24,975 nt of DNA from positions 1 to 24,975 of the IMG/VR virus record IMGVR_UViG_3300042863_002847; one strand, written 5' to 3'. Positions within the stretch are counted from its first letter, which is position 1. Each line of letters begins with the position of its first letter. Both the position numbers and the translations under genes were made by a program. The stretch comes from a virus. Under the pieces are notes generated by a model. The model was given only the letters and a program-made list of their open reading frames with translations, searched no databases and was not told where the DNA came from. Shown here piece by piece: positions 1 through 8,089 of this stretch.

Positions 1-112
1 CGCCAAGAAGTTGAATTTGAATATCTGATAATCCAAGTCCTTCCATTGATGGTCCGTCAAACAATTCCGCATGCAAATCTAAACTATGTACTGGCTTAAT
101 TGGTATTGGCAT
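1..112 (-). CDS. Partial protein of unknown function (N-terminus only)
   Basis: Only the first 37 codons are inside the window; the gene continues past the left edge. It begins MPIPIKPVHSLDLHAELFDG and no family is recognised. The ATG at 110-112 has a clear Shine-Dalgarno GGAG about 7 bases upstream, at 119-122, which lies against the stop codon of the next gene upstream (123-125). It is therefore probably the fourth or later gene of the terminase transcript and may be a virion or packaging protein. That role is inferred from position only. Confidence 0.6.
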   Translation of the reverse strand, partial: MPIPIKPVHSLDLHAELFDGPSMEGLGLSDIQIQLLG

Positions 113-122
113 AATAATCTCC

Positions 123-563
123 TTATCTGTTTGGTATTCTATTTTTCCAAGCGTTACCTTCATCTACATTTTTCTGATATGTCTCTTCCCAAGTAAATGA
201 TAAAGTGTCTCCAGCCATTGAAGGACTTGATGCTAAATTACCTGGGTCAATATAGGCTGGTCCAGGAACATTATCAGGACCATGTAATAAGCCTTCTATA
301 TTTTGGCCATCTGATTCACCGCCCAAATCAAAATAGTCCCTTACAAATCTATTTGGCTTTATTTTTTGTCTAAAGAAGTCATTTTCTTTATACTCGTCTT
401 CTATTTCTTCATATTCAACAAAATGAACGTGTGGCACCTTAGTTACTGATTGCTGAGGATAGTATTGTGCAAATTTATTAAATAGTTTGTCAGATTGAGC
501 AAACTTTCCAGAAGAATCTAATTTTTCGCATAGATCCAACAAAAGTAAAATTTGTTTGTTCAT
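123..563 (-). CDS. Unknown protein with shared leader-like N-terminus
   Basis: A 146-aa acidic, hydrophilic protein with no recognised domain. I chose the ATG at 561-563, which comes one base after the stop of the upstream gene (565-567). The frame extends nine codons further to a GTG at 590, but that would overlap the upstream gene and lacks a better ribosome site. The first 35 residues form a predicted amphipathic helical segment with the pattern L-D-x-x-G followed by a run of K, A and F (LDSSGKFAQSDKLFNKFA). The same pattern occurs at the starts of the proteins at 11762-12385 and 24683-24975. The rest is rich in D, E, N, G and P, with no membrane segment. Its position two genes after TerL suggests a structural or packaging role, but this is inference. 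Confidence 0.7.
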   Translation of the reverse strand: MNKQILLLLDLCEKLDSSGKFAQSDKLFNKFAQYYPQQSVTKVPHVHFVEYEEIEDEYKENDFFRQKIKPNRFVRDYFDLGGESDGQNIEGLLHGPDNVPGPAYIDPGNLASSPSMAGDTLSFTWEETYQKNVDEGNAWKNRIPNR

Positions 564-564
564 C

Positions 565-1554
565 TTAAAATGTTGGCCCCATAAATCCACTCAATAATGT
601 GTCATATTGCTCTTCGACACTTGCATCTTCAGTTGATGTTGGTTTTACAAAATTAAAATAAGAAGAATCCATTTTTGGTTTACGCATATTACTTTCAATA
701 GATTGGAATGGGTCTATTTGTTTTAGTTCTGCACTTTCTTCGCCAGTAAATTTTCTAGGAGTCAAATCAACATTTGCATCAGGATTTGGATAAGACATGA
801 TGGTATCTTTCAATTGGTATTCTTGAAATCCGTCTTGGTCTGGTGTATTGACATTTATCAAATCATCAAAGTATGTTTCCAGATCAGATCCATGTTCTAA
901 TAATGGCGTTTTTCCTAATGGCTCATTACTGAACTGTTCTACATCGTATCTATTTCTTGGCTCAGCGTACTCTTCAGTAATTCTATTTCTTCTCTTGATT
1001 TGATAGTCTTCTGCTACACGGTTTATGTCATTTTCTGAAATTGCAAAGTGAAGTCTTGATGGTTTGTCTGGATCTTTGTATTCTTCACCCATAAACTTAT
1101 AATCTTTTTTGTATTTATGTCTGTCTTCTAAAGACTGCTCCATAGTCATCAGATGCTCAGGTTTAGCGTTAAAAAACTGTTTTATGTACTTAGGAGAGTT
1201 TTTGTGCAAATCATTAGCCGCATTTTCTAAAGACTGTTTATAATTATGAAGTTGAGCACGAAGTTTGGCTCTCATTCTTTCTTCAGGTGTTAAAAGATAT
1301 GGAATAGATTCTTCATAATGTCTGTGTTGAGGAGTTAGACGACTTTCAATATTGTCATCCCTGCCGTCAAAATCCATATGTGTTTTACGCAGCAACTTAT
1401 CAAAATTTGCGTCTTCATCGACATACAAATTTATCTCATGTCCGCCTCTATTGCTACCACCCTTACCAATAGGACTTTTTCCAGGCATGAATGGAGACAC
1501 TTGTCCGCCACCACCAACGCCTCCAAATTGTGCTATACGAATATTTTCAGACAT
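565..1554 (-). CDS. Unknown hydrophilic protein downstream of terminase
   Basis: A 329-aa protein that I do not recognise. It opens with a glycine-rich stretch (GGVGGGGQ at residues 11-18) after MSENIRIAQ, then becomes highly charged, rich in K, R, D, E, N and Y, with few hydrophobic clusters. Predicted helical parts lie around residues 85-150. There is no signal peptide or membrane segment. It starts 45 bases after the TerL stop, and its own stop (565-567) is one base before the ATG of the next gene, so it is probably co-transcribed with terminase. Low complexity and charge are common in phage head or scaffold-type accessory proteins, but nothing specific supports that here. A nearby upstream purine stretch (AAGAAA) gives only a weak ribosome site. 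Confidence 0.75.
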   Translation of the reverse strand: MSENIRIAQFGGVGGGGQVSPFMPGKSPIGKGGSNRGGHEINLYVDEDANFDKLLRKTHMDFDGRDDNIESRLTPQHRHYEESIPYLLTPEERMRAKLRAQLHNYKQSLENAANDLHKNSPKYIKQFFNAKPEHLMTMEQSLEDRHKYKKDYKFMGEEYKDPDKPSRLHFAISENDINRVAEDYQIKRRNRITEEYAEPRNRYDVEQFSNEPLGKTPLLEHGSDLETYFDDLINVNTPDQDGFQEYQLKDTIMSYPNPDANVDLTPRKFTGEESAELKQIDPFQSIESNMRKPKMDSSYFNFVKPTSTEDASVEEQYDTLLSGFMGPTF

Positions 1555-1599
1555 AATGATTTTTTCTTATTTTAAAATTCATAATCCTTTATAGTTGAA

Positions 1600-3708
1600 T
1601 CATCTTCTATTCAAATTGACCATTTTTGATCTAGGCAATCTTGCAACAATTTTGGAAGTAAGGCATTCGTAAGATACTGCAGCAACACAGTCACAAATGT
1701 CATCTTTATAGCCTGACAATGCTTCTATGTAATATCTTTTCCCTTTCCATTTTTTTTGTAAAAATAAGAATTGAATTTTTGCTTCTTGGACTTCATTTAG
1801 TGATTGCAATGTATTTGTCATATCTGCGTAACTACCACCAGATAAATCATATACATCTATCCTGTCATCTCTAATCAATTGCGCCAACTCTGTGTAAATT
1901 TTTTCTTTGTATTCTTTATTGAATTGACGTTCTATAATAGGAACACCAAAGCTTTGCAACTTTATGACAGAGGATTGAGAATTCCAATGGTCTATCGAGA
2001 CTTGCTTAAATCTAAATCTACGATGTAAATCGATAACATAGTCTTCTACTTCTTTTTCCTTGACAGGTTGATTTCTTGTCAAAGGGTTCCAAAAATGAAT
2101 GTGGTCTATTACAACTCTTTTGAGAGGTGTATGGTCGGGACCAATAGTTCCATACATAGTCTCTGTGTGAGCAATGACGATCGCATAGTAGTCAGATGTT
2201 CTTGCAGGATCTATATGGCAAAAATATTCAAAAAGACCGTCTGGCATTTCTTTTCTTTTAACCATATTTTGGCTCTTAAACATTCTGTCTATATCTTCAG
2301 ACATAAACATTGGGTCAGATGATGAGGCTCCAAACTCAGCCCCATACTGCATTTGAAATTCTTGAGGGTCTTTTTTCTTTTGCCCATCCAACCAATCTTT
2401 ATCAATGTTAGGATTTGTAAGCCAAGTAGGAAGTCTCATTATAAGAGTTGTTGGATCTTCTTGTCTATTTTCGTGCAAATCATATAGTAACCCAATAGGG
2501 CCTTTAGGGTTGGAAAGAAGCATCATTTTGCCATCTTTACCAAATGTAGCAAGCGAAGGCTTCAAGTCATCATATAGACCGTAATCAACGCCAGAATCAG
2601 GGTTATCTCCTGCCATTGCTGCAACTTCGTCCATAATAATAGACCAGCAAGTAAGACCAACAAGACCTGAAGCATTACTTGAACCACAACGCAAGACGAG
2701 AGAACCAGCAAATGGGTTGATATTATCTTTTCTTCTTACGTTTTCTTCTCTATCGTGTTCAGTGTAAAATCGCATTTCCAGTTCTGTATCTTTGCCAATA
2801 TAAGGAGCAAAGAAAGGAGATGCTAAAACTGTTTGTTTGATTTTAGAGAAGATTGCTTTTTTTGCCTGTTCTTCATTTCGAGCGACATTAAGAAGAACAA
2901 TCTCATCAAATTCCATCAAGCCATATCTTGCTTGAGGATGACCCATAGAAATAAGCCGATATAACTCGTAAAGAGCCATAGCAGATACAAGGAATGATTT
3001 ACCAGAACGTCTTCCTAATACTAAAACTAATTCTTCAAATTTGTATCTTTTGGTGCATTTTTCTTGCACTTGCATTCTAAGTTTTGGATCAAACTCTTCT
3101 GAATAAAGTAAATCATTTTCTGTTTGAAATCCATCAATAATAGGTCTGGCTTGTAAAACTTCAACTTGCCTTTCAGCGTCTGGGTTAGTTGCTTCCTCTC
3201 TGGCAAATTCGTAACGTGCTTTTCTTACATTTTCATCTAATCTTGAACATTGAAGGCAAGGCGAATTTACTACATTAAAAATAGTCTTGAAGTTTTTTTG
3301 TTGCTGTTTTGCTTTAAAATATTCATTTTCATTTTTACTGATATAGTTCCAAACACAACCTTCGCATCCGTCATCAGTTTTGTTGTCTAATATCTCAAGA
3401 TTGGTATTTCCTTCTTGCCCCATATAGAAACACTTTAAGATAAGTTTCTGCCAAGGATAAGGTTTGAGATTACAAAAATAAGGATGCTCAATAAAAGTAA
3501 CGATATCAACTATCTGGTCAGGATTAAATCTATCTTTTGTTGGCTTTGATGGTGGTGCAACTTCTTGTCTTCTTGCTGGAACAATTTCATCAGCAAAATC
3601 ATTAGCATACTCAGTATCTTTGAAAAGTTCAGTTACAGAATTAGCTTGTTGAAGGAGTTGGCTTCTTAATTCATTAGAAGACTTAACTACAGGAGTTGGT
3701 TTTCTCAT
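1600..3708 (-). CDS. terL: Terminase large subunit (packaging ATPase and nuclease)
   Basis: A 702-aa TerL, the motor that pumps phage DNA into the prohead and cuts it. The ATPase half has Walker A GRRSGKS at residues 232-238, Walker B IIMDE at 357-361 and a coupling motif LLSNPKG at 407-413. The RNase H-like nuclease half shows the expected acidic residues: D500 in HIDPARTSDYYA, D583 in SIDHW, and D669/D670 in YKDDICD. Before Walker A there is an unusual insert with two CxxC pairs (C115/C118 and C151/C154) that could bind zinc. The gene is also longer than many TerL proteins because of a roughly 200-residue N-terminal part. Its ATG overlaps the stop of the preceding gene as TAATG, indicating translational coupling with the candidate small subunit. 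Confidence 0.95.
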   Translation of the reverse strand: MRKPTPVVKSSNELRSQLLQQANSVTELFKDTEYANDFADEIVPARRQEVAPPSKPTKDRFNPDQIVDIVTFIEHPYFCNLKPYPWQKLILKCFYMGQEGNTNLEILDNKTDDGCEGCVWNYISKNENEYFKAKQQQKNFKTIFNVVNSPCLQCSRLDENVRKARYEFAREEATNPDAERQVEVLQARPIIDGFQTENDLLYSEEFDPKLRMQVQEKCTKRYKFEELVLVLGRRSGKSFLVSAMALYELYRLISMGHPQARYGLMEFDEIVLLNVARNEEQAKKAIFSKIKQTVLASPFFAPYIGKDTELEMRFYTEHDREENVRRKDNINPFAGSLVLRCGSSNASGLVGLTCWSIIMDEVAAMAGDNPDSGVDYGLYDDLKPSLATFGKDGKMMLLSNPKGPIGLLYDLHENRQEDPTTLIMRLPTWLTNPNIDKDWLDGQKKKDPQEFQMQYGAEFGASSSDPMFMSEDIDRMFKSQNMVKRKEMPDGLFEYFCHIDPARTSDYYAIVIAHTETMYGTIGPDHTPLKRVVIDHIHFWNPLTRNQPVKEKEVEDYVIDLHRRFRFKQVSIDHWNSQSSVIKLQSFGVPIIERQFNKEYKEKIYTELAQLIRDDRIDVYDLSGGSYADMTNTLQSLNEVQEAKIQFLFLQKKWKGKRYYIEALSGYKDDICDCVAAVSYECLTSKIVARLPRSKMVNLNRR

Positions 3709-4397
3709 TAATTGTCTTGTTGAATTTTATTTCTTAGAGCAACAATTTCTTCTCTAATGATTCTCTTATCGTTTTCGTTTTCCATTTTTTCATGCAAAAT
3801 GGCAAGAATTTCAAAAATATTTATGTTATAGATTCCTTGATTGTCTCTTGAATCTTTGACCATTAATATTTTAGTGATAAGTTTTTCAACCATTGAAGCA
3901 CGTCTAAGCTTCATTTCAGAATTTTTTGAACAATCGATCCCTCGTACGTCATCTAACTCAACTAACAATGCTGTCAATGCAAGATGATGTTCCCTAAATA
4001 TCCAGGGAGCAATAAGTTCTTCTCTTTGTTCATAGTTTTTGAGTCCAGAAGTTGAAATCTTTTTTAGATCACAGTGTTGTTCCATGTGAGTATTAATTTG
4101 CATCCAGTTAAGTTGTGCGTCAAAATACTCAGCAAAAAATCTTATAACTGCTTGATTTTTTCTTCCAGACTCAAGATATACGTGTTCTAATAAATCACGG
4201 AATGGAGATGTACATAAAGCGCATCTCGGTTCGACAAACTGAGGATATGAAATATCACTCATACTGTCAGGAGGAAGAGGCTTAAGTGGCTTGTCAGTTT
4301 CCTTGAGGTCTCTAAAATATCTTGTTGGTTTTTTAGGACCATCATCTGGAACAATTAAAGCGTCAATAGTTTCTTTATTTTCTTCCATTTTACTCAT
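3708..4397 (-). CDS. Candidate terminase small subunit (Zn/HTH-like)
   Basis: A 229-aa protein directly upstream of TerL and overlapping its start (TAATG). A CxxC pair at C59/C62 (RCALCTSPFR) is followed by a helical segment and then H104/H108/C109 (THMEQHC). This spacing resembles the zinc-associated helix-turn-helix segments seen in phage DNA-recognition proteins. The C-terminal half is predicted helical and charged, which fits an oligomerising small terminase. The identification rests on gene order plus the Cys/His motif and is not a sequence match to a named family. The alternative is another packaging or regulatory DNA-binding protein. Start: an ATG at 4395-4397 is assumed. A second in-frame ATG (MEENKE) at 4386-4388 lies 7 bases after a TATAAT at 4401-4396 and could be a leaderless start. 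Confidence 0.55.
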   Translation of the reverse strand: MSKMEENKETIDALIVPDDGPKKPTRYFRDLKETDKPLKPLPPDSMSDISYPQFVEPRCALCTSPFRDLLEHVYLESGRKNQAVIRFFAEYFDAQLNWMQINTHMEQHCDLKKISTSGLKNYEQREELIAPWIFREHHLALTALLVELDDVRGIDCSKNSEMKLRRASMVEKLITKILMVKDSRDNQGIYNINIFEILAILHEKMENENDKRIIREEIVALRNKIQQDN

Positions 4398-4404
4398 TAT
4401 ACAA

Positions 4405-4438
4405 AATAAACAAGCCGCAAAGATGCGGCTTGTTTATT
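4405..4438 (-). terminator. Intrinsic terminator between 4454-5167 and the terminase genes
   Basis: A perfect 15-bp inverted repeat (arms 4405-4419 and 4424-4438) with a 4-base loop and a GC-rich centre (GCCGCA/TGCGGC). On the minus strand it is followed by a T-rich run. It sits between the stop of the upstream gene and the start of the candidate small terminase, so it would separate the expression of the two. Confidence 0.8.
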
Positions 4439-4453
4439 GATTGAAGGATATGA

Positions 4454-5167
4454 CTAATCAGTGAGTGCTCTTTTAAGCCTTTGATATGGAGAAACAGAAT
4501 CTGCTGCTTTTACTAAAAACTCGTCTGCAAGTCCAAAGTCAGCATAATTTCCTTGATTGAATTTGTCACTTGAAGAAGTTGCAGAAGATAAATCAACTTC
4601 AGCCGTGCCTTTTCTCATTGAAACTACATATTTATTTTTGGATGCAGTCTTAATTTCTGCATCTTGTGATTGTGCAATCAAAACATTGTTTAATAAAGTT
4701 TCTTCAATGAATGGTTTAAGAGCAACATGCAAATTGTCCATTCCAACTCTTGTAGATTTAGCCATTTCAGCCCATCTTTGCCATTGAGACAAGCCCTTTT
4801 CATCAGTTTTTACAATTGAGTGAGGCCCAGCGCAAAGTCTTGTAACAAATTCTCTTGCAGACATCTTGGTAAGTGTCTTTTCAATTACAGGAGCGCAATC
4901 AGAGTATCTAGTAGGAACAACAGCAACTTCTACTGCAGTATTTTGTTTGATTGCTTCTGCAGAGTCAAACAACTTAGAAGCAACTCTATTAGCAATGTCC
5001 AAATCAAAATTATCGGCTGCGAGTAATTCTACAACTTCGGACTTATCAAAACCTTGATTTTTATATTTTTGTGCTTGACTATTGGCTACAACAAAAACAC
5101 CATCATGATGTGAGCGTAATTCATTGCGCCAGTTGTAAATCATGTCATTTGAATTGTTTTCAGACAT
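4454..5167 (-). CDS. Unknown protein, first gene of the packaging block
   Basis: A 237-aa, mostly helical, soluble protein with no recognised family. Residues 37-70 (KNQGFDKSEVVELLAADNFD and following) have the rhythm of a short three-helix, UBA-like segment, but this is weak. The rest lacks catalytic motifs, cysteine clusters and membrane segments. A strong Shine-Dalgarno GAGGGG lies at 5176-5181, eight bases before the ATG, which fixes the start and suggests high expression. A terminator follows 16 bases after the stop, so the gene may be transcribed mainly alone. High predicted translation and proximity to terminase would fit an abundant virion or scaffold protein. That is inference. Confidence 0.7.
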   Translation of the reverse strand: MSENNSNDMIYNWRNELRSHHDGVFVVANSQAQKYKNQGFDKSEVVELLAADNFDLDIANRVASKLFDSAEAIKQNTAVEVAVVPTRYSDCAPVIEKTLTKMSAREFVTRLCAGPHSIVKTDEKGLSQWQRWAEMAKSTRVGMDNLHVALKPFIEETLLNNVLIAQSQDAEIKTASKNKYVVSMRKGTAEVDLSSATSSSDKFNQGNYADFGLADEFLVKAADSVSPYQRLKRALTD

Positions 5168-5175
5168 TTATCTTT

Positions 5176-5181
5176 CCCCTC
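5176..5181 (-). promoter_or_regulatory. Strong ribosome binding site for 4454-5167
   Basis: GAGGGG on the minus strand, 8 bases before the ATG at 5165-5167. It is among the strongest Shine-Dalgarno sequences in this window and fixes this start. Confidence 0.8.
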
Positions 5182-5225
5182 AGATTTTTTTTTTGATTCC
5201 CACTAAAAAAGGACTTAAATAAATA

Positions 5226-5261
5226 AAACCTCTAGACGCACTTTTAATGTCTCAGAGGTTT
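5226..5261 (-). promoter_or_regulatory. Stem-loop in the leader of the minus-strand transcript (attenuator or 5' stabilising hairpin)
   Basis: AAACCTCT-AGAC (5226-5237) pairs with GTCT-C-AGAGGTTT (5249-5261), giving a 12-bp stem with one bulged C and an 11-base loop. On the minus strand it is followed by a U-rich run (TTTTATTTATTT); on the plus strand TTTTTG follows. If the predicted minus promoter at 5268-5296 is used, the transcript would begin almost exactly at this stem. It could be a 5'-end stabilising hairpin, an attenuator, or a terminator for an unseen small plus-strand RNA. Confidence 0.5.
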
Positions 5262-5267
5262 TTGTGG

Positions 5268-5296
5268 AACATAATAATATAATACGAGAATTTCAA
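5268..5296 (-). promoter_or_regulatory. Candidate sigma-70-type promoter for 4454-5167
   Basis: On the minus strand TTGAAA (5291-5296), a 17-base spacer and TATGTT (5268-5273) match the sigma-70 consensus at 9 of 12 positions. It lies in the 177-base divergent gap at 5168-5344, the largest non-coding stretch in the window. A plus-strand TATAAT at 5278-5283 in the same gap might serve the 914-aa gene but has no convincing -35 element. Confidence 0.4.
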
Positions 5297-5344
5297 AAAT
5301 ATATTCCAAAGGTTAAAATAGTAGATTTGTAAAATAAGAAATGT

Positions 5345-8089
5345 ATGTGGTACTCAAGAATTATCGAATCTGCAACAGCCTGGGACGTTTTATCTACTAA
5401 AGAAGTTTCGTGGGCTGGATCCTTCTCCAGAACATTCAAAGATTTTTCATTTTACGATGCAAATGATATGCCAACAATGACTGCTTTGCTAAAACTCATA
5501 GGAGAAGTTGAAAAAGGCAAGGGCAATGATTCAATACTAGAAAAATATTTTGAAAAAGCAAAAGTCGATATTAATGCTTTATCAGATATTTCTATATTTT
5601 GTCATAGTATGTCAAGATTTATTGATAGTGAGATGAAAAAACAAGGAAGTTCTGCAAATACAGATATGATGAAAGTTTTAGACTTTCTTGGAAAACTTAA
5701 TGAATTTATTAGGTCGCAAGGCCAAGAAGGTTTGGAATTAGGTCAAAAAATTACAGACTATGATAGTCTGAAGTATTCTGTAAATAGTACACTAGGTATG
5801 GGCTACACTACACTTAACTTACTTTTACGAAAAGGCACAAATCTAAATGAATCTTTAGCTATGTTTGTCTTACGTGGAGATGATATTACTAGATTAGGAT
5901 ACCCATCAAGCGAACAGAGAAATATACTCGTTGATCAAATTATAGAGGCTAAGCCAGAATTACAATATTTTCAAGAACATATTAGTGTAATAAACTTAAT
6001 CAGACGTGGTGAAGGAAATTTTTACTTACCTCAAATAGAAGAATATATTTATTCAGGAATTGATGAAAGCAAAGTTTTAGAAGTTGTTTTTAAATTATTA
6101 TTACATGGTACCCCGCAAGATAAAGTTGCATCATTATTATCTTTACTTCCTAACAAATATAGACTAGAAGTTGCATTAAAAGTAGATGAGTACAAAGATT
6201 TTGAAAACTTCTCTCAAATTATGGCTTCTAGACTGTATTCGAGCATATCTTCGAGTGATTTCACATATGACGCATCTTTTCTTGAAAAATTAAAATCTTT
6301 CAAAACTTTTGTTGAACTAATTTACAGTAAAGGAGACGAATGTACTCCACTTTTCATACAAAAGGGACTTGCAAAACCTGAAGTTATAATTAGATATTTA
6401 GAAAAAAACCCAGAAGACTATGAAAAATTTTCCGAGGATATTTTAGATAGTCTTGGTGCTGAAATTAAAAATAAAGTTGTTAGAAATGGTGTTCAAGCAA
6501 AAACAAGAATACAAAATGATGGTTTTGCTGCTTTAGAAAAAGCACAATCAGAAAAAGTTATTCAAGTCAAAAAAGCATCTGAAACTTCCTATAACTGGGC
6601 TTATGGTAAAAATCCAAATAAAGCGATAGCTCCTAGTGGTATGTCTGAAAGTCAACTTAGACAGAAACAAAAAACAGACGAAGTTTTCGATAAATCTATG
6701 ATTTCTTACGAAGACCGTATGAAGCAAGAATCACCTTTTGCTGGTGTCAGTGAAGAAAACATTGAAAAATATGCTGATCAAATGGTGATTGTAGAGTTTA
6801 GTACTTGGGCTCTCAGAGATTTTATGAATAGGAATAATATTCCTAAGTTGAAAATAGGTCCAGTTGATTTTACAGAAGAAAAATGGGGAGGATTATTTGT
6901 ACCAAGATTTCCAACAAAGGATAGAGGTCCTGTTCCTGCAATCATCATCAAAACAGATATATGGCAGCAATTATCATATCACAAAGCATTAGCAGAAAAT
7001 ATAGGTATGGATGCCCAGCATTATCTTGAAGCAACAAAAAGACACGAAGTTGCTCACGCTTTGCAATATCTTCAGTCTGGTGATTTAACATTGCAAGATT
7101 CTGTCGAATTAAATCCAGAATTAACTCCAGAAGAAGCATATATTGCAAACCCGTCAGAACTTTATGCAAGAGTTCACGGAGATATACCTTATTTAACTAA
7201 AATATTTGATGCACATATTGGCAAATTGATGTCAGATCCAAAAATATATCAAGCAGCCAAAGAACAATGGATACTTGATATTCAAGACGAAATGGTTCAC
7301 TTGATGTCTGGTGGTACTAACGCCAAAAGATTACTTGAAGATATGGAAACTGGCAGATTTGGCAGTTACACAACATCTACTGGTAAAACGATAAAATTAT
7401 CAGATCCTCTTGAAGCAATTAACAAAATGTTGCAACGTCAAAGAAATAAATTAGAAATGATCTTCCACGAGACATTTCAAATTCAAGGAAGAAGAGACTA
7501 CAGAAGAGGTTTATTAGGTAAAAAAAATCAACTTGTTAGAGAAATTGAATCTTCTCCAATTTATAGTCCCGAAAGAACACAATTAGAAAAAGAATTAAAA
7601 GAAGTCCAATCAAAAATAGTTGAATCTGGAAAAATGTTAATCTTTGACGTAAAGGACGTTACTGAAGGAGTGGTTGAAGGATACCTAGCAGATTACTTTG
7701 GTAAAATTTCTAAGGCTGTAGCAGATGGATTGCTCACTACTGATGTTGTAAATCCAGAAGGTGCAGACAGATTGAAAGAAAATGCTCAATTGCGTGAAGA
7801 AGCAAAAAAACAAGAGCCTCCAACAGCTCGAGATATAAAAGAGCATTCAAGATTTCAAATTCAACAATCAGAACCTATCCCTAGCGGAAGAAAACTTGAT
7901 GTTATATTGCCAAGGTATAAGGGTGAAGGAATGCCCCCTGGAAATTTCCCTGGTTTTGAAAACGCAAAACAAGATGATAAGCAAGTTGATATTACTATTG
8001 AAAGAGATGAAGAAGAAACAGAAGAAAAGACTGCTAGTGTCTACAACCATAGAATATCAATCAAACAAAAAGTCTTCTCCAAGAATTAA
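5345..8089 (+). CDS. Large protein with HExxH metallopeptidase motif
   Basis: A 914-aa plus-strand protein. Residues about 1-400 are predicted helical and unrecognised. Around residues 560-625 there is a zinc-metallopeptidase signature: KRHEVAHALQYLQ, with H567, E568 and H571, followed 34 residues later by NPSELYARVHG, in which E605 is a plausible third zinc ligand (gluzincin-like arrangement). Long charged helices follow (residues 690-760), then a disordered D/E/K-rich tail. The start MWYSRI is shared in style with the plus-strand protein at 16228-16698 (MWYKIAQ). It may be a virion protein acting as a protease or entry enzyme, or a large polyvalent-type polyprotein. The specific substrate is unknown. 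No strong Shine-Dalgarno is present, and the last 33 bases overlap the opposing sigma-factor gene. Confidence 0.75.
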   Translation: MWYSRIIESATAWDVLSTKEVSWAGSFSRTFKDFSFYDANDMPTMTALLKLIGEVEKGKGNDSILEKYFEKAKVDINALSDISIFCHSMSRFIDSEMKKQGSSANTDMMKVLDFLGKLNEFIRSQGQEGLELGQKITDYDSLKYSVNSTLGMGYTTLNLLLRKGTNLNESLAMFVLRGDDITRLGYPSSEQRNILVDQIIEAKPELQYFQEHISVINLIRRGEGNFYLPQIEEYIYSGIDESKVLEVVFKLLLHGTPQDKVASLLSLLPNKYRLEVALKVDEYKDFENFSQIMASRLYSSISSSDFTYDASFLEKLKSFKTFVELIYSKGDECTPLFIQKGLAKPEVIIRYLEKNPEDYEKFSEDILDSLGAEIKNKVVRNGVQAKTRIQNDGFAALEKAQSEKVIQVKKASETSYNWAYGKNPNKAIAPSGMSESQLRQKQKTDEVFDKSMISYEDRMKQESPFAGVSEENIEKYADQMVIVEFSTWALRDFMNRNNIPKLKIGPVDFTEEKWGGLFVPRFPTKDRGPVPAIIIKTDIWQQLSYHKALAENIGMDAQHYLEATKRHEVAHALQYLQSGDLTLQDSVELNPELTPEEAYIANPSELYARVHGDIPYLTKIFDAHIGKLMSDPKIYQAAKEQWILDIQDEMVHLMSGGTNAKRLLEDMETGRFGSYTTSTGKTIKLSDPLEAINKMLQRQRNKLEMIFHETFQIQGRRDYRRGLLGKKNQLVREIESSPIYSPERTQLEKELKEVQSKIVESGKMLIFDVKDVTEGVVEGYLADYFGKISKAVADGLLTTDVVNPEGADRLKENAQLREEAKKQEPPTARDIKEHSRFQIQQSEPIPSGRKLDVILPRYKGEGMPPGNFPGFENAKQDDKQVDITIERDEEETEEKTASVYNHRISIKQKVFSKN

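Noticed and set aside
564-590. GTG start extending the gene 123-563
   Set aside because: It would overlap the preceding gene by 26 bases; the ATG one base after that gene's stop fits the coupling seen throughout the window.
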